Notes: a model not told the origin generated them from the sequence alone. Shown: positions 1 through 7,459, counted from the stretch's first letter. The stretch is 64,000 nucleotides of DNA from Sulfitobacter sp. JL08 (GCF_003352045.1 NZ_CP025815.1:1736001-1800000), one strand, 5' to 3'. A program made the numbers and translations.

Positions 1-33
1 ACACTTGCCTGCGGTGTTTCGCGATCTTGGGCT

Positions 34-585
34 TTAGGCCTGTCGGGCGTTGGCCAGAACAGTCGATGCGCGCGGCGATGCGTTTGCGGACAAGGCGGCG
101 GGCTGGGTGCTGTAGAGTTCCAGGCCATCGACATAGATCACATGGGGCGAGTCAAATTCGATCTGGTAAAGAAGCATGTCGACTTCGCCCAGATCGGTCA
201 CGAACTCTCCGTCGATCAGGCGGCTGGCAGGAACCATCGCCCGTTTGCCGCCAAACAGCGCTTCGGCGCGCCAGTCGCGGATCAGGACATGCTGATCGGC
301 GGACAGGATAACATCACGGTCCGGCCTTGTGTGACCCAGTGATCCGGCCCGCAGTCGCACTGCGCGGCATGTTGTCTGGAAAGAGCGCACTGAACGGATC
401 ACCGACATGCCGGTATCGCGGGTCACGATCCTGTCGCCGCTGTTGAGGAATTCGACGGGCATTTCGCCGTCAAGCGTCATCACGATGGAGCCTGACGCAA
501 TGCCTTGCGCTGCTGTCAGATCAGGGTTCAACTGGCCCGTTTGCGGATCATGCCCGCCAACGCGCCCGACCGTTTTCGGTTTCAT
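34..585 (-). CDS. Hint_2-domain protein lacking the usual first cysteine
   Basis: A 183-residue protein that resembles the C-terminal Hint module of Roseobacter secreted 'anchor' proteins. The region from about residue 30 aligns by eye with the Hint start (thr-leu-asp-gly, then GDRIVTRD, then the ADQHVLI block near residue 98). In the usual motif the module begins Cys-Phe-x-x-Gly-Thr; here the matching stretch is GIASGS, so the self-cleavage Cys is absent. The start at 585 has an AGGATA Shine-Dalgarno sequence. It is divergent from a second Hint gene at 780. The function is unknown; the family is inferred to be involved in autoprocessing or surface display, and this copy may be inactive for processing. 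Confidence 0.75.
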   Translation of the reverse strand: MKPKTVGRVGGHDPQTGQLNPDLTAAQGIASGSIVMTLDGEMPVEFLNSGDRIVTRDTGMSVIRSVRSFQTTCRAVRLRAGSLGHTRPDRDVILSADQHVLIRDWRAEALFGGKRAMVPASRLIDGEFVTDLGEVDMLLYQIEFDSPHVIYVDGLELYSTQPAALSANASPRASTVLANARQA

Positions 586-779
586 GGGCGTATCCTGCTA
601 TGTCTGCCTCGGTTTTTTCATGACTTTATGTCATCATTGGGATCATGTCGCGCCTTTTTTTGGTGTGCCGGGCGCGCAACAGCCCCCGAGTTGACACAAT
701 TGGTTAACGTGACAAAGCCGGGGCACCGTTCTAGAGTTTCTGAAAACAACGATTTCGCAGGCCGGGCAGGTTACAGGCG

Positions 780-1840
780 ATGGCAAATTATGATTTCTGG
801 GCGCTGGGGGAAGCGTCTGTTACCGTATCCGGTGGCGGGCAACTGGATGGCGTCACCCAAGGTGACGGTTCGCATCTGGTTGGGCTGACGATTACGCTGA
901 CATCTTCGAATTTCGAAGAAATCAGTGTGCGCGACGGTGGATCGGATAATAATTTTGACGACAATGACGGCAATCAAAGGCTGCGGGGCACGCAGGATTT
1001 TGATGGTGTGACCTATGGCAACAACACAACGATAGAGGCCGAATACCAGATGGTATTGCGCGATCCGAATACAGGGATCGAATATCGCGCCATCGCGGTC
1101 AACATGAACAATTCCTCGCCCAGTTACGCCACGATCGAAGGTATCGCCTTTGTCGATGTCATCCCGCCGCGCAACGTGGCGCTTGAGGTGATTTCGGCCG
1201 CCGAAGGACCGGGCAGCCGCCGCTTGGGTCGGGCAGCATCGCGCCGCCCTGTTTCACACCGGGCACCAAGATCGCGACACCCACGGGGCTGGCCCGCATC
1301 GAAGACCTGAAGGTAGGCGATATGGTGCACACGCTGGATCACGGAGCGCAGCCGCTGATCTGGGTCGGGCAGGTCAGCGTCAGTTCGCTGCGTATGGCGT
1401 TGCGGCCCGCGTTCCGCCCTGTGCGGATCGCCAGAGGCGCGCTGGGGCAGGGCATGCCGGTGCGCGACATGATGGTATCGCCGCAGCATCGTATTCTGGT
1501 GCAGGGGCCGCAGGCAGAGTTGCTGTTCGGGGCGCCACAGGTGCTTGCCGCCGCGATCCATCTGATCAACGGCACAACGATTACCCGCGCGTGGGACGTG
1601 GCCGAGACGACCTATTTCCATCTGCAATGCGAGCGCCACGAGGTGCTGATTTCCGACGGACTGCCCAGTGAAAGCTTTAACCCGGGGCCCGCGTCGCTTT
1701 TTGCCCTGCAAGACAGCGCCTGCGCCGAATTGCGCGCGCTGTTTCCCGATCGCGATCTGAACCACGCCGCCCCGCTGACATCGGCGCGCCCCTTGATAAC
1801 CCGTGCCGAAGCCGCTTTGTGGAGCGCGCGCGCCGCCTGA
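780..1840 (+). pseudogene. Hint_2-domain protein gene with a frameshift
   Basis: The N-terminal part reads in one frame from ATG 780 (MANYDFWALG..., ending usefully around EGPGS near 1214). The Hint module reads in another frame from about 1208, with the classical start CFTPGTKIATPTG beginning at 1250 and continuing to the stop at 1840 (SPQHRIL block, then SFNPGP). The second frame has a stop at 1184-1186, so the frame change lies between about 1184 and 1250. It corresponds to one base missing or two extra in this sequence. No slippery heptamer is obvious, so a mutation or a sequence error is more likely than programmed frameshifting. An intact gene would encode about 350 residues, in the normal range for this family. 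Confidence 0.7.
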
Positions 1841-1900
1841 TATGTCCGGGCTTCTTTTTCTCTCGCATCCGTGCAAAAGCTTTGATATGCCCGCGCCAAT

Positions 1901-1984
1901 GCGGGTGTGGCGGAACTGGTAGACGCACCAGATTTAGGTTCTGGCGCCTTTGGCGTGGGGGTTCGAGTCCCTTCACCCGCACCA
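1901..1984 (+). tRNA. tRNA-Leu (anticodon UAG)
   Basis: The acceptor stem GCGGGTG (1901-1907) pairs with CACCCGC (1974-1980), followed by discriminator A and an encoded CCA (1982-1984). The anticodon arm CCAGA-TTTAGGT-TCTGG puts TAG at positions 34-36. A long variable arm, expected for leucine tRNA, lies before the T arm (GGTTCGAGTCC). The 3' end is the integration site of the element that follows. Confidence 0.95.
1969..1984 (+). other. attL core (tRNA-Leu 3' end)
   Basis: CCCTTCACCCGCACCA forms the end of the T arm, the acceptor stem and the CCA of tRNA-Leu. The identical 16 bases recur at 12488-12503, and the flanking bases differ on both sides, so the crossover segment is this 16-mer or part of it. 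Confidence 0.85.
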
Positions 1985-2039
1985 TTAAAACATGCTAAGT
2001 TATTGTTTTAAATTTTTTTTCCCATTTTATTACGAGCTT

Positions 2040-2060
2040 TATCCACCCTGCTGTCCACCC
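2040..2060 (+). repeat. Left arm-type repeat of the island
   Basis: TATCCACCCTGCTGTCCACC plus one more C, 19 of 21 bases identical to the copy at 12349-12369. Each copy contains two TCCACC hexamers spaced 12 bp apart. It sits 55 bp inside attL. Its position just inside both ends of the element suggests arm-type binding sites for the integrase N-terminal domain; that role is inference. Confidence 0.6.
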
Positions 2061-2681
2061 TTAAAGTTTCCATTGGAGTGGTTTAAGTCGCCCCAAACGC
2101 TGAGAAATGTAAGAAGCAAAACCTCCATCACTTTTGCGGTCCCATTCATCCAATTCTACAACGAGACGATGATATGTTTGCCAGTGCATGCCCTTCGGCT
2201 TGATGCCTTCCATCAAATCCGGGTCATCAGCCCAACCCAGCCGCTCCCTGATTTTGTCTGCGCGCCTTCTGCAGCGCTCAAAGCTTGCTTCACGCTGCGA
2301 AGGGTAGGCCAACTGATAGCAGTGTCCGCTGTAGAGCTTGGCCACGCGCCGCCCGCAACCTTGCGCCGGGCAAATGAACCAATAGCGGTGTCCGCCATAG
2401 TGACATGGCGTCGATGAAATGCGCACCGGGTAGTCCAAATCTTCCCAACCGTCGCCATAGCTTTTGTTACGGTACATAAGGCGCACGCGCCCTAGTTCAG
2501 ACTTCACGCTGATACTGGCGACCGTCTCACCATCGCAAGACCAATAGCTACTGAATCGATTTCCTGGTTCAAGCTGCCCGTTTCGCGCCCAATGCCGAAC
2601 GTCTATGCAGCGATAGTCCGCTGTGGTGTTTTTTGCGTTCCAGCGCCAGTGTTGTCCACTGCCAATCCCTCCCATACTCAC
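2061..2681 (-). CDS. Conserved hypothetical protein with zinc-ribbon-like cysteines
   Basis: A 206-residue protein starting MSMGGIGSG. The centre has CPAQGCGRR (about residues 105-113), followed shortly by HCYQLAYPSQRE and an Arg-rich helix. This pattern recalls a hypothetical family common on proteobacterial islands in which a CxxxxC pair is followed by a CxxC pair. Here the second pair appears reduced to a single Cys, as if several residues were lost between LYSG and HCYQ. The C-terminal half carries a W-x-KGMHW-type segment. The gene is the first inside attL and ends one base from the arm-type repeat. Function unknown; a nucleic-acid-binding role is only a guess. Confidence 0.7.
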   Translation of the reverse strand: MSMGGIGSGQHWRWNAKNTTADYRCIDVRHWARNGQLEPGNRFSSYWSCDGETVASISVKSELGRVRLMYRNKSYGDGWEDLDYPVRISSTPCHYGGHRYWFICPAQGCGRRVAKLYSGHCYQLAYPSQREASFERCRRRADKIRERLGWADDPDLMEGIKPKGMHWQTYHRLVVELDEWDRKSDGGFASYISQRLGRLKPLQWKL

Positions 2682-2711
2682 CTCCAGATTTTGTCGAAAT
2701 CATAAGCGAGG

Positions 2712-3050
2712 TTAGCTTGCTTGAAAAGCATATGGTCTTATATTGTTCCGGTTCCGCCCCATTAGAAAAGGGCGCTGAATAGCGCCTTCCCTCTCAATTG
2801 ATATGGTGTGGCTGTCAGCCGTCGCACTGGCTAGGAGCAACGGCTGAGCGTTCAGCGCCTTGGCCGCGTCACGGTGGCTTAGATGAATACGCCCGTTGTT
2901 CACTCCATTGTAGCGCCGTTTCAGTTCCACATAGAGTGCCCTTGGCCCCGGCTTCAGTGTCGCCCACGCTTTAGAGGATTGCAGCCATTCGGGAAGCTGG
3001 ACGTGACGCCCAGCCCCTCGTTTATGTTTCTTATAGGGCTTAGTGGCCAT
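2712..3050 (-). CDS. Small hypothetical protein, probably truncated replication/HTH-type protein
   Basis: 112 residues from ATG 3050, chosen because GGGGAGG lies 9 bases upstream. A longer frame upstream to 3170 has no such support. The N-terminus is basic (KPYKKHKRGAGRH) and is followed by LPEWLQSSKAW...LYVELKRRYNGVNNGRI-LSHRDAAKAL. This resembles the first part of island and phage proteins with a winged-helix region. After AAKALN (about residue 65) the resemblance stops and the remaining 45 residues look like random coding, so a frameshift or truncation at that point is likely. It overlaps nothing; a weak hairpin lies inside the 3' end. Confidence 0.5.
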   Translation of the reverse strand: MATKPYKKHKRGAGRHVQLPEWLQSSKAWATLKPGPRALYVELKRRYNGVNNGRIHLSHRDAAKALNAQPLLLASATADSHTISIEREGAIQRPFLMGRNRNNIRPYAFQAS

Positions 3051-3420
3051 CCAATGACGCCTCCCCATAGGCCAGGAGCGCGTAAGCGCGGGCGCTGGGT
3101 TCGGGCAAAGAACCATTGGCGTCAGAAAGAACACCAACCGCATAAACTTGATCAGTGATAAAACCACCACCAGAAATCCGGGATGGGGGAACGGGGCGTA
3201 ATTGGGTTAAAAAGTTCTGGAACGTCGTACGGGGATTTGCGTAGCTCAGAATGTCAGAATATACGCAAGTCACCGTCGAAAGATTGCTGGGAGCGCCTAG
3301 TTTGCTTCGCCTTTTAGTGGACCCGCCTACATTCCGGCGTGTTACTGATTTGCGACTTTTACTTAGGCGCAAAGTTCCAACCGTATTCGCTGCACTCCCG
3401 TGTTGCGGTGACCATCCACA
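3051..3420. other. Island stretch without a supported gene
   Basis: About 370 bases between the truncated protein gene and the VWA gene terminator. One minus-strand frame (3040-3372) is open from a TTG codon but has no ribosome-binding site and no recognisable family. The first bases (3057-3063) are the Shine-Dalgarno sequence of the gene at 3050. Nothing else is seen. Confidence 0.4.
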
Positions 3421-3446
3421 AAAAAGGAGCCGCGCAAACGGCTCCT
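3421..3446 (-). terminator. Rho-independent terminator of the VWA gene
   Basis: On the minus strand AGGAGCCG-TTTGCG-CGGCTCCT is followed by a run of T (the AAAAA at 3421-3425 on the plus strand). It lies 27 bases downstream of the VWA gene stop. Confidence 0.8.
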
Positions 3447-3472
3447 CAAATACTCATTAGCTTGGACTTGGT

Positions 3473-4267
3473 TCAGGTAGTCTTGCGACGGCGACGACCT
3501 ACAAAACCTAAGAGAGCCAAACCACCGGCTAACAGCGGTAAAGCCGCAGGAACGGGGACCACGCCGCCTGGTGGTGTACCCGTGATTTCAGCTTTCAGTT
3601 TGGTTTTGACCCCAGCTGAAAAAGCAGCGAAATCTACCGCACCAATCGCAAACGAATCTGTTCCGCCGATTACATTGTCTTTATAGTAGTCGAGCAGGGT
3701 GGATCCACCACCGATAGAAATACCATTGATGGCATCAATGTTTCCGGCAAGGGCGGCGTCACGCGCAGCAGTAACAGAGCCGCCAAAGTTGTTCTGCCCG
3801 TCGCCGGACACATCAATAACAGCTCGCGTAGCTGTGTTTCCTGCAGTCAGCCAACTTTCGATTGTGGCTGCACCAGTAGTGATACCGCTCGCAATACTCG
3901 TACTGCTACTAGCGAAGCGTGTTAAAGCACCAAGTGTTGTGGCAAAGGCAGAAATCGAGGTGGCATCGTCTAAAATTTGGAATTGAACGCGCTCTGATGC
4001 TGTGCTTGCGAACTGAACAACGTTCACTGCTATTTTGCCAAGTGTGCCATTCAAAATTGCGTTCTGGATGTCTACATCATTAAATGCAGCCGCATAACCG
4101 CCCATTTGAAGGTTGTATTCGCTGGTCGAAACGCTGCCCGAGACGTCGATTACAAGGGAAAGAATTGTATCTACGCTGTCAGTAGCAGGAACAGGGCTGG
4201 CGCTCGCAGTGCCGCCGACCAAGGATGCAATGGCGATTGACGACACTGCTAAAAAATTCTTAAGCAT
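3473..4267 (-). CDS. Secreted VWA (DUF1194-like) protein with VPxPA-CTERM sorting signal
   Basis: 264 residues from ATG 4267, preceded by GAGGAG. Residues 1-24 form a signal peptide (MLKNFLAV...ASA). A von Willebrand A domain follows, with the MIDAS motif D41-V-S-G-S45 and a second acidic DVSGDGQNN segment. The C-terminus is a sorting signal: VPVPAALPLLAGG, a hydrophobic helix, then RRRRK. This matches the VPLPA-CTERM type known from Rhodobacterales, in which an exosortase-like system cleaves and anchors or exports the protein. It is cargo on the island, with its own terminator and possible operators upstream. The ligand is unknown. DUF1194 membership is by resemblance only. Confidence 0.82.
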   Translation of the reverse strand: MLKNFLAVSSIAIASLVGGTASASPVPATDSVDTILSLVIDVSGSVSTSEYNLQMGGYAAAFNDVDIQNAILNGTLGKIAVNVVQFASTASERVQFQILDDATSISAFATTLGALTRFASSSTSIASGITTGAATIESWLTAGNTATRAVIDVSGDGQNNFGGSVTAARDAALAGNIDAINGISIGGGSTLLDYYKDNVIGGTDSFAIGAVDFAAFSAGVKTKLKAEITGTPPGGVVPVPAALPLLAGGLALLGFVGRRRRKTT

Positions 4268-4391
4268 TTCAAACTCCTCTTCAATAAAAGCACTGGTTTC
4301 ATTTGAAAATGACCCACGATGCCCTGAGAGACTAACACAGTTATGAAAAAAAAGCGGCAATAAACACAAAAACCGTCCATTTTTGCCCAAC

Positions 4392-4434
4392 TTTAGCCAC
4401 AATTCCAATGAATCTCTGGAGATTTAGCCACAAT
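4392..4434. promoter_or_regulatory. Two direct repeats TTTAGCCACAAT upstream of the VWA gene
   Basis: TTTAGCCACAAT occurs at 4392-4403 and 4423-4434, start-to-start spacing 31 bp, close to three helical turns. Both lie 125-170 bases upstream of the VWA start and could be activator sites. This is inference from sequence alone. Confidence 0.4.
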
Positions 4435-4451
4435 AAAAATGATGAGATGCC

Positions 4452-4474
4452 ATTGTCGCAGTACTGGCGACAAT
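4452..4474. promoter_or_regulatory. Perfect inverted repeat ATTGTCGC-N7-GCGACAAT
   Basis: ATTGTCGC (4452-4459) and GCGACAAT (4467-4474) with a 7-base spacer (AGTACTG, itself nearly symmetric). It sits beside the direct repeats upstream of the VWA gene and looks like an operator for a dimeric regulator. No partner regulator is evident. Confidence 0.45.
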
Positions 4475-4886
4475 CACACAGCTGAGGATCGAATCAGCCA
4501 ACGGAAGCTCTAATAAAGAACTAACTTGGGATGTCAGATTCCATGCTGGATGCGGCATTGATTGCGCCTAATTTTCGTAGCTGCAAACACGCAGTCCTTC
4601 TCAATGCCTTATTGCCTCGCCGTAGCCATCCACCGCGCAGGGTGCAGTAATGTTGGCTACTTCGATGGCTGCAAACGCCGTGAAGGGATACTTTATTCCG
4701 TGGGCCAAAGTTGATAATGAAATCCTAAGTGACAGATGGTCTTTCATCGGAGGTGGATACTTTTGGAATTGTTGAAAACCTGCTGAAGTAAAGGGCATCT
4801 AAGTCCCGCAACTGCGACATTCGTGCAAATTGCAGCGAACGTCGGCTACTGTTGAAAGCGGTCGTTTCTGCGCTGGCCCGCGCCAA
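4475..4886. other. Island stretch without a supported gene
   Basis: About 410 bases, AT-richer than the core genome, between the VWA upstream sites and the iteron-like cluster. One short minus-strand open frame (4601-4798) has no ribosome-binding site and no recognisable motif. Nothing else is seen. Confidence 0.4.
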
Positions 4887-5066
4887 TGACGCTTGCATGA
4901 CACTTAGAATGACGCTTAGTGTTTCTTTCTTTTAGGGCTGGAAATAAGCGTCACAAGTGTCACGGTCGTCATGGGTCATTGAAATCATTATGTTTTCTGT
5001 GACACTTGCTGACGCTTGTGATCCAGGTTGCCAACAGCCGTGACGGGTGTGACGCTTGTGACGCTA
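4887..5066. repeat. Iteron-like cluster of TGACRCTT repeats
   Basis: Copies of TGAC(G/A)CTT begin at 4887, 4898, 4910, 5000, 5010 and 5050. A slightly shorter copy starts at 5059 and a degenerate one at 5041. Two inverted copies (AAGCGTCA at 4946, AAGTGTCA at 4955) sit in the middle. Spacings of 9-12 bp recur. The cluster follows the DUF3631 ATPase stop codon by about 30 bases. The arrangement resembles iterons of a replication origin or a multi-site operator. Which of these it is cannot be decided from sequence. Confidence 0.65.
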
Positions 5067-5095
5067 TTTTGAGAGGTGCCTTGGAGGGTATGCCA

Positions 5096-6376
5096 TCAGA
5101 CGTACCTCGCAACGGCGGTGCGTAGGTCGTCAACGACATAGAAGCGTGACCCTGCGTCTCTTTCAGGGCGAACACCGTAAGGCTTCAGAAGCGATGCCAC
5201 CATGCGCGAGGTGATAGGTTCGCCCCCGCGCCAAACCTCCCACGGACCATCCTCAATTGACACCAGTTCAGCCACCAGATCAGTGCTTTTGATCCGCCCA
5301 CCTTTCCAAAGCTCAAGAATGTCGCCGATGTCCGTCAGCAGCATCACGCCTTTGGATTTCCGCTCTTCTCCGGCGCGCATCGCTGCCATTCCAATGAGCG
5401 CGGATCGGATGGTTTCCGGCCAATTACCGGCTGCCACATCTGCGATGGCACAAAGGCAACGCGCATTATCTTGCGCGCGGTCGTTCAATTGCTCAGGCAC
5501 ATCGGGGTCGGCATTTGCCAATGAGATTTCATTGTCAGCCACCCAGCGCGCCAGCATCCGGCGCAGCGGCAGCAATTCATCAACCCGGCTTGCCCTCATG
5601 CGCTCCACCGCTTCGCCGCTCTCCTTGCGTTTTAGCTGGATCACTAGCGCCCGGTCTTCGAGCGTGTCCGGCAGATCGCCTATCATTGCCACCGCCTTGG
5701 GCGACCAGACATCAAACTTCTTCGGCTCGAAGTCGTCGCCCTCGCAGCGCCAGACAAAGGCCAGTTGCTTGTTGTGCCCCCCGTTTATCATCCCGCGCAT
5801 TTCTTCGCGGGATTCTAGAAACGTGTCCGCCTCATCAATCAGCAGGGTTGGCTTGTGCTTCGCGATCAGGCGGAACATGACGGCGGAAGAAAGGTTGGCA
5901 GCAATCTCAGCCCTTGGCGTCAACGCATGGACGACGGCCATCGCCGTTGACTTGCCGCAGCGCTTTTCAGGGGAAGTGAAGGCCAACACCGGGCTTATAT
6001 CAGCGGCATCATGCGCCCAGGCGTGGACAATCCAGGATGCCATCAAGGGTGCCGCGTATTCTGGAAGGATACAAAAACGCTCCACCGTTTCCACCAGATT
6101 ACCAAGCAACGCGGCACCATCAACAGTCTCACCCCAAAGCTCGACCTCTTCGAAGGCCGCAGCGCCGCCATCACCGACAACATCGCGCTGCCGCAACTTC
6201 TGTACCTCGGTATCCAGCGTCGAGACGCGAATATTGTGTTGTTTGGCGATACGCTCGCGTTGTTGGTCGTATGTAATAGGATCAAGATTTGCCAGACCGG
6301 GCAGCAAAGTGTCCAATTGCGCCGCGTCGGCTGGGCAGCCGCTATCGACCCATTTATCAAAATCACCGTCGGTCAT
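5096..6376 (-). CDS. DUF3631-domain ATPase, probably replication-associated
   Basis: 426 residues. A P-loop is visible as SPEKRCGKST (135-144) and a Walker B as LLIDEAD (178-184). A sensor-like stretch follows (KAVAMIGDLPDTLEDRALVIQL), and the C-terminal part reads DRAQDNARCLCAIADVAGGNWPE-like, which is characteristic of DUF3631. Such proteins accompany primase modules on phages, plasmids and islands. Here no separate primase-polymerase domain is present. The start codon overlaps the stop of the upstream 80-residue gene (ATGA), indicating translational coupling. The iteron-like cluster lies just downstream, which fits a role in replicating the excised element. That role is inference. Confidence 0.82.
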   Translation of the reverse strand: MTDGDFDKWVDSGCPADAAQLDTLLPGLANLDPITYDQQRERIAKQHNIRVSTLDTEVQKLRQRDVVGDGGAAAFEEVELWGETVDGAALLGNLVETVERFCILPEYAAPLMASWIVHAWAHDAADISPVLAFTSPEKRCGKSTAMAVVHALTPRAEIAANLSSAVMFRLIAKHKPTLLIDEADTFLESREEMRGMINGGHNKQLAFVWRCEGDDFEPKKFDVWSPKAVAMIGDLPDTLEDRALVIQLKRKESGEAVERMRASRVDELLPLRRMLARWVADNEISLANADPDVPEQLNDRAQDNARCLCAIADVAAGNWPETIRSALIGMAAMRAGEERKSKGVMLLTDIGDILELWKGGRIKSTDLVAELVSIEDGPWEVWRGGEPITSRMVASLLKPYGVRPERDAGSRFYVVDDLRTAVARYV

Positions 6377-6615
6377 ATCGCAGCCTCCACAACAAGAGCG
6401 GCGTGTTCGGCGCTGAGAGAACGCAAAGAACTATATGCAAGTGCCGCGCGTTCCGCGTCAGACAGACGCAAGATCAAAAGACTGGTCAGCTTGTCCCAAG
6501 AAGATGCATCCCCAAGGGTCAGGGCGTATCCAATAGCGCGGGCCACGGCTTTGTGCGCGCGCTTAGCGTAGCGCGACATCGCATTGAGGTTTTTGGGAGT
6601 GGTCTGGACGTTCAT
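6373..6615 (-). CDS. Small conserved hypothetical protein (80 aa)
   Basis: Starts at ATG 6615 with GGGGAGGAG 6-8 bases upstream. A longer frame to 6885 is an out-of-register extension over the neighbouring gene. The sequence is helical and basic at first (SRYAKRAHKAVARAIGYAL), then LRLSDAERAALAYSSLRSL. No enzyme motif is seen. The stop overlaps the DUF3631 start by four bases (ATGA) and the start shares one base with the preceding 40-residue gene's stop (TAATG). Function unknown; position points to an accessory to the ATPase. Confidence 0.75.
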   Translation of the reverse strand: MNVQTTPKNLNAMSRYAKRAHKAVARAIGYALTLGDASSWDKLTSLLILRLSDAERAALAYSSLRSLSAEHAALVVEAAI

Positions 6616-6737
6616 TATTTCTCCTCCCCATAGTACAGACCCGCAATGACGCGGGCCTGTGTTTCGGTTAGGCCGTATTTCCACCGGAGGCGGCGTTGTT
6701 GTATGTCGCGGGGCGCGGGTAGCTTGCGATCTGTCAT
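6615..6737 (-). CDS. Very small protein (40 aa) in the overlapping cassette
   Basis: Reads MTDRKLPAPRDIQQRRL, then WKYGLTETQARVIAGLYYGEE and K. It is linked on both sides by one-base TAATG overlaps. Its 3' end carries the GGGGAGGAG ribosome-binding site of the next gene. The stretch YGLTETQARVIAGLYYG resembles a helix-turn-helix of the kind seen in small regulators (GLT-x-x-QA-x-V-x-x-LYYG). The tight overlap with both neighbours supports a real gene. Confidence 0.7.
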   Translation of the reverse strand: MTDRKLPAPRDIQQRRLRWKYGLTETQARVIAGLYYGEEK

Positions 6738-7057
6738 TATAGCGCACCCCCGATAACGTCCGGCAGTGCAAGCAGGATGGACATTGCGCCGGGGTCAGCG
6801 CGCTCACACAAGGTGGCGCACGCTCGGATAAGAGCTTTGCGGGTTCGGAAGTAGCCCAAGCCCCGCCAAGGCCGGTCTGCGCCACCTGATTTGCGACGTT
6901 GGGTTATCCATTGGATACCATCTCTACAGACGATAACGCGGTGTGTGTGATCCAAGGTAGCGAGAATGGCTCCGTAACAATCAGCGGTTTCTTGTCCGAC
7001 CAATAGCGTTGTGCGACTTTCGGCCCTTGGGAGCGAAATTGTGTGCTTGCAATTCAT
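6737..7057 (-). CDS. Conserved hypothetical protein (106 aa)
   Basis: Begins MNCKHTISLPRAES; the middle reads RVIVCRDGIQWITQRR and then WRGLGYFRTRKALIRACATLC. This short pattern recurs, from memory, in proteins of alphaproteobacterial islands without assigned function. Start overlaps the previous gene's stop by four bases (ATGA); stop shares one base with the next start (TAATG). No catalytic or membrane features. Confidence 0.72.
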   Translation of the reverse strand: MNCKHTISLPRAESRTTLLVGQETADCYGAILATLDHTHRVIVCRDGIQWITQRRKSGGADRPWRGLGYFRTRKALIRACATLCERADPGAMSILLALPDVIGGAL

Positions 7058-7344
7058 TGTGCCGCATCCCCTTTCACGCCCAGCGCCTTAGCTGATTGCG
7101 GAAAACGCAATTCGCTGACTATGGCGTCCTTGCTCAACCAATAGTGCGCGATGTTATCCGGGCCACGATATTCGACCAGAATGGGCCAGTGTAATTCCGC
7201 CTTTAAACGATGGATAATTGAGCCAAGACGCCAGCCGCGCACTTCACGGATTTCGGTCTTATGGGAGATGGTGCGCCCGTCGATTAACGCTTTGCAAGTC
7301 CAGAAAATCTGCGTTTTGCCTGAGTGCCAATTGTTACTGCTCAT
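7054..7344 (-). CDS. Conserved hypothetical protein (96 aa), first gene of the overlapping cassette
   Basis: Start at ATG 7344, with GAAAGG upstream; the longer open frame to 7503 runs back over the AlpA gene and is not used. The sequence MSSNNWHSGKTQIFWTCKAL then DGRTISHKTEIREVRGWRLGSIIHRLK and LRWP-like ILVEYRG. The 'trp-arg-leu-gly-ser-ile-ile-his-arg-leu' segment looks like a helix-turn-helix at the end of a small domain, as in HTH proteins that follow 'L(I/T)xGRxI(S/T)' strands on islands. Function unknown. Confidence 0.72.
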   Translation of the reverse strand: MSSNNWHSGKTQIFWTCKALIDGRTISHKTEIREVRGWRLGSIIHRLKAELHWPILVEYRGPDNIAHYWLSKDAIVSELRFPQSAKALGVKGDAAQ

Positions 7345-7459
7345 TATTGATGCCTTTCTAGCTTGAGCAAAAAAGGCGCAGGGCGTATATAGAGGGAGTA
7401 TCCCGGAAAGATATATTCCCGCCCCAACGCCCAAGCGCCTAGCTTGGGTGGGGTGGGTC

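Noticed and set aside
1184-1250. Programmed -1 frameshift in the Hint gene
   Set aside because: No X-XXY-YYZ slippery heptamer and no stem of clear size downstream. Mutation or sequence error is simpler.
3040-3372. Minus-strand open frame of 110 codons upstream of the 112-residue gene
   Set aside because: TTG start with no ribosome site and no family resemblance. The stop overlaps the next start only by chance of frame. Too weak to call.
4601-4798. Short minus-strand open frame of 65 codons in the island
   Set aside because: No ribosome-binding site and no motif; composition fits non-coding DNA.
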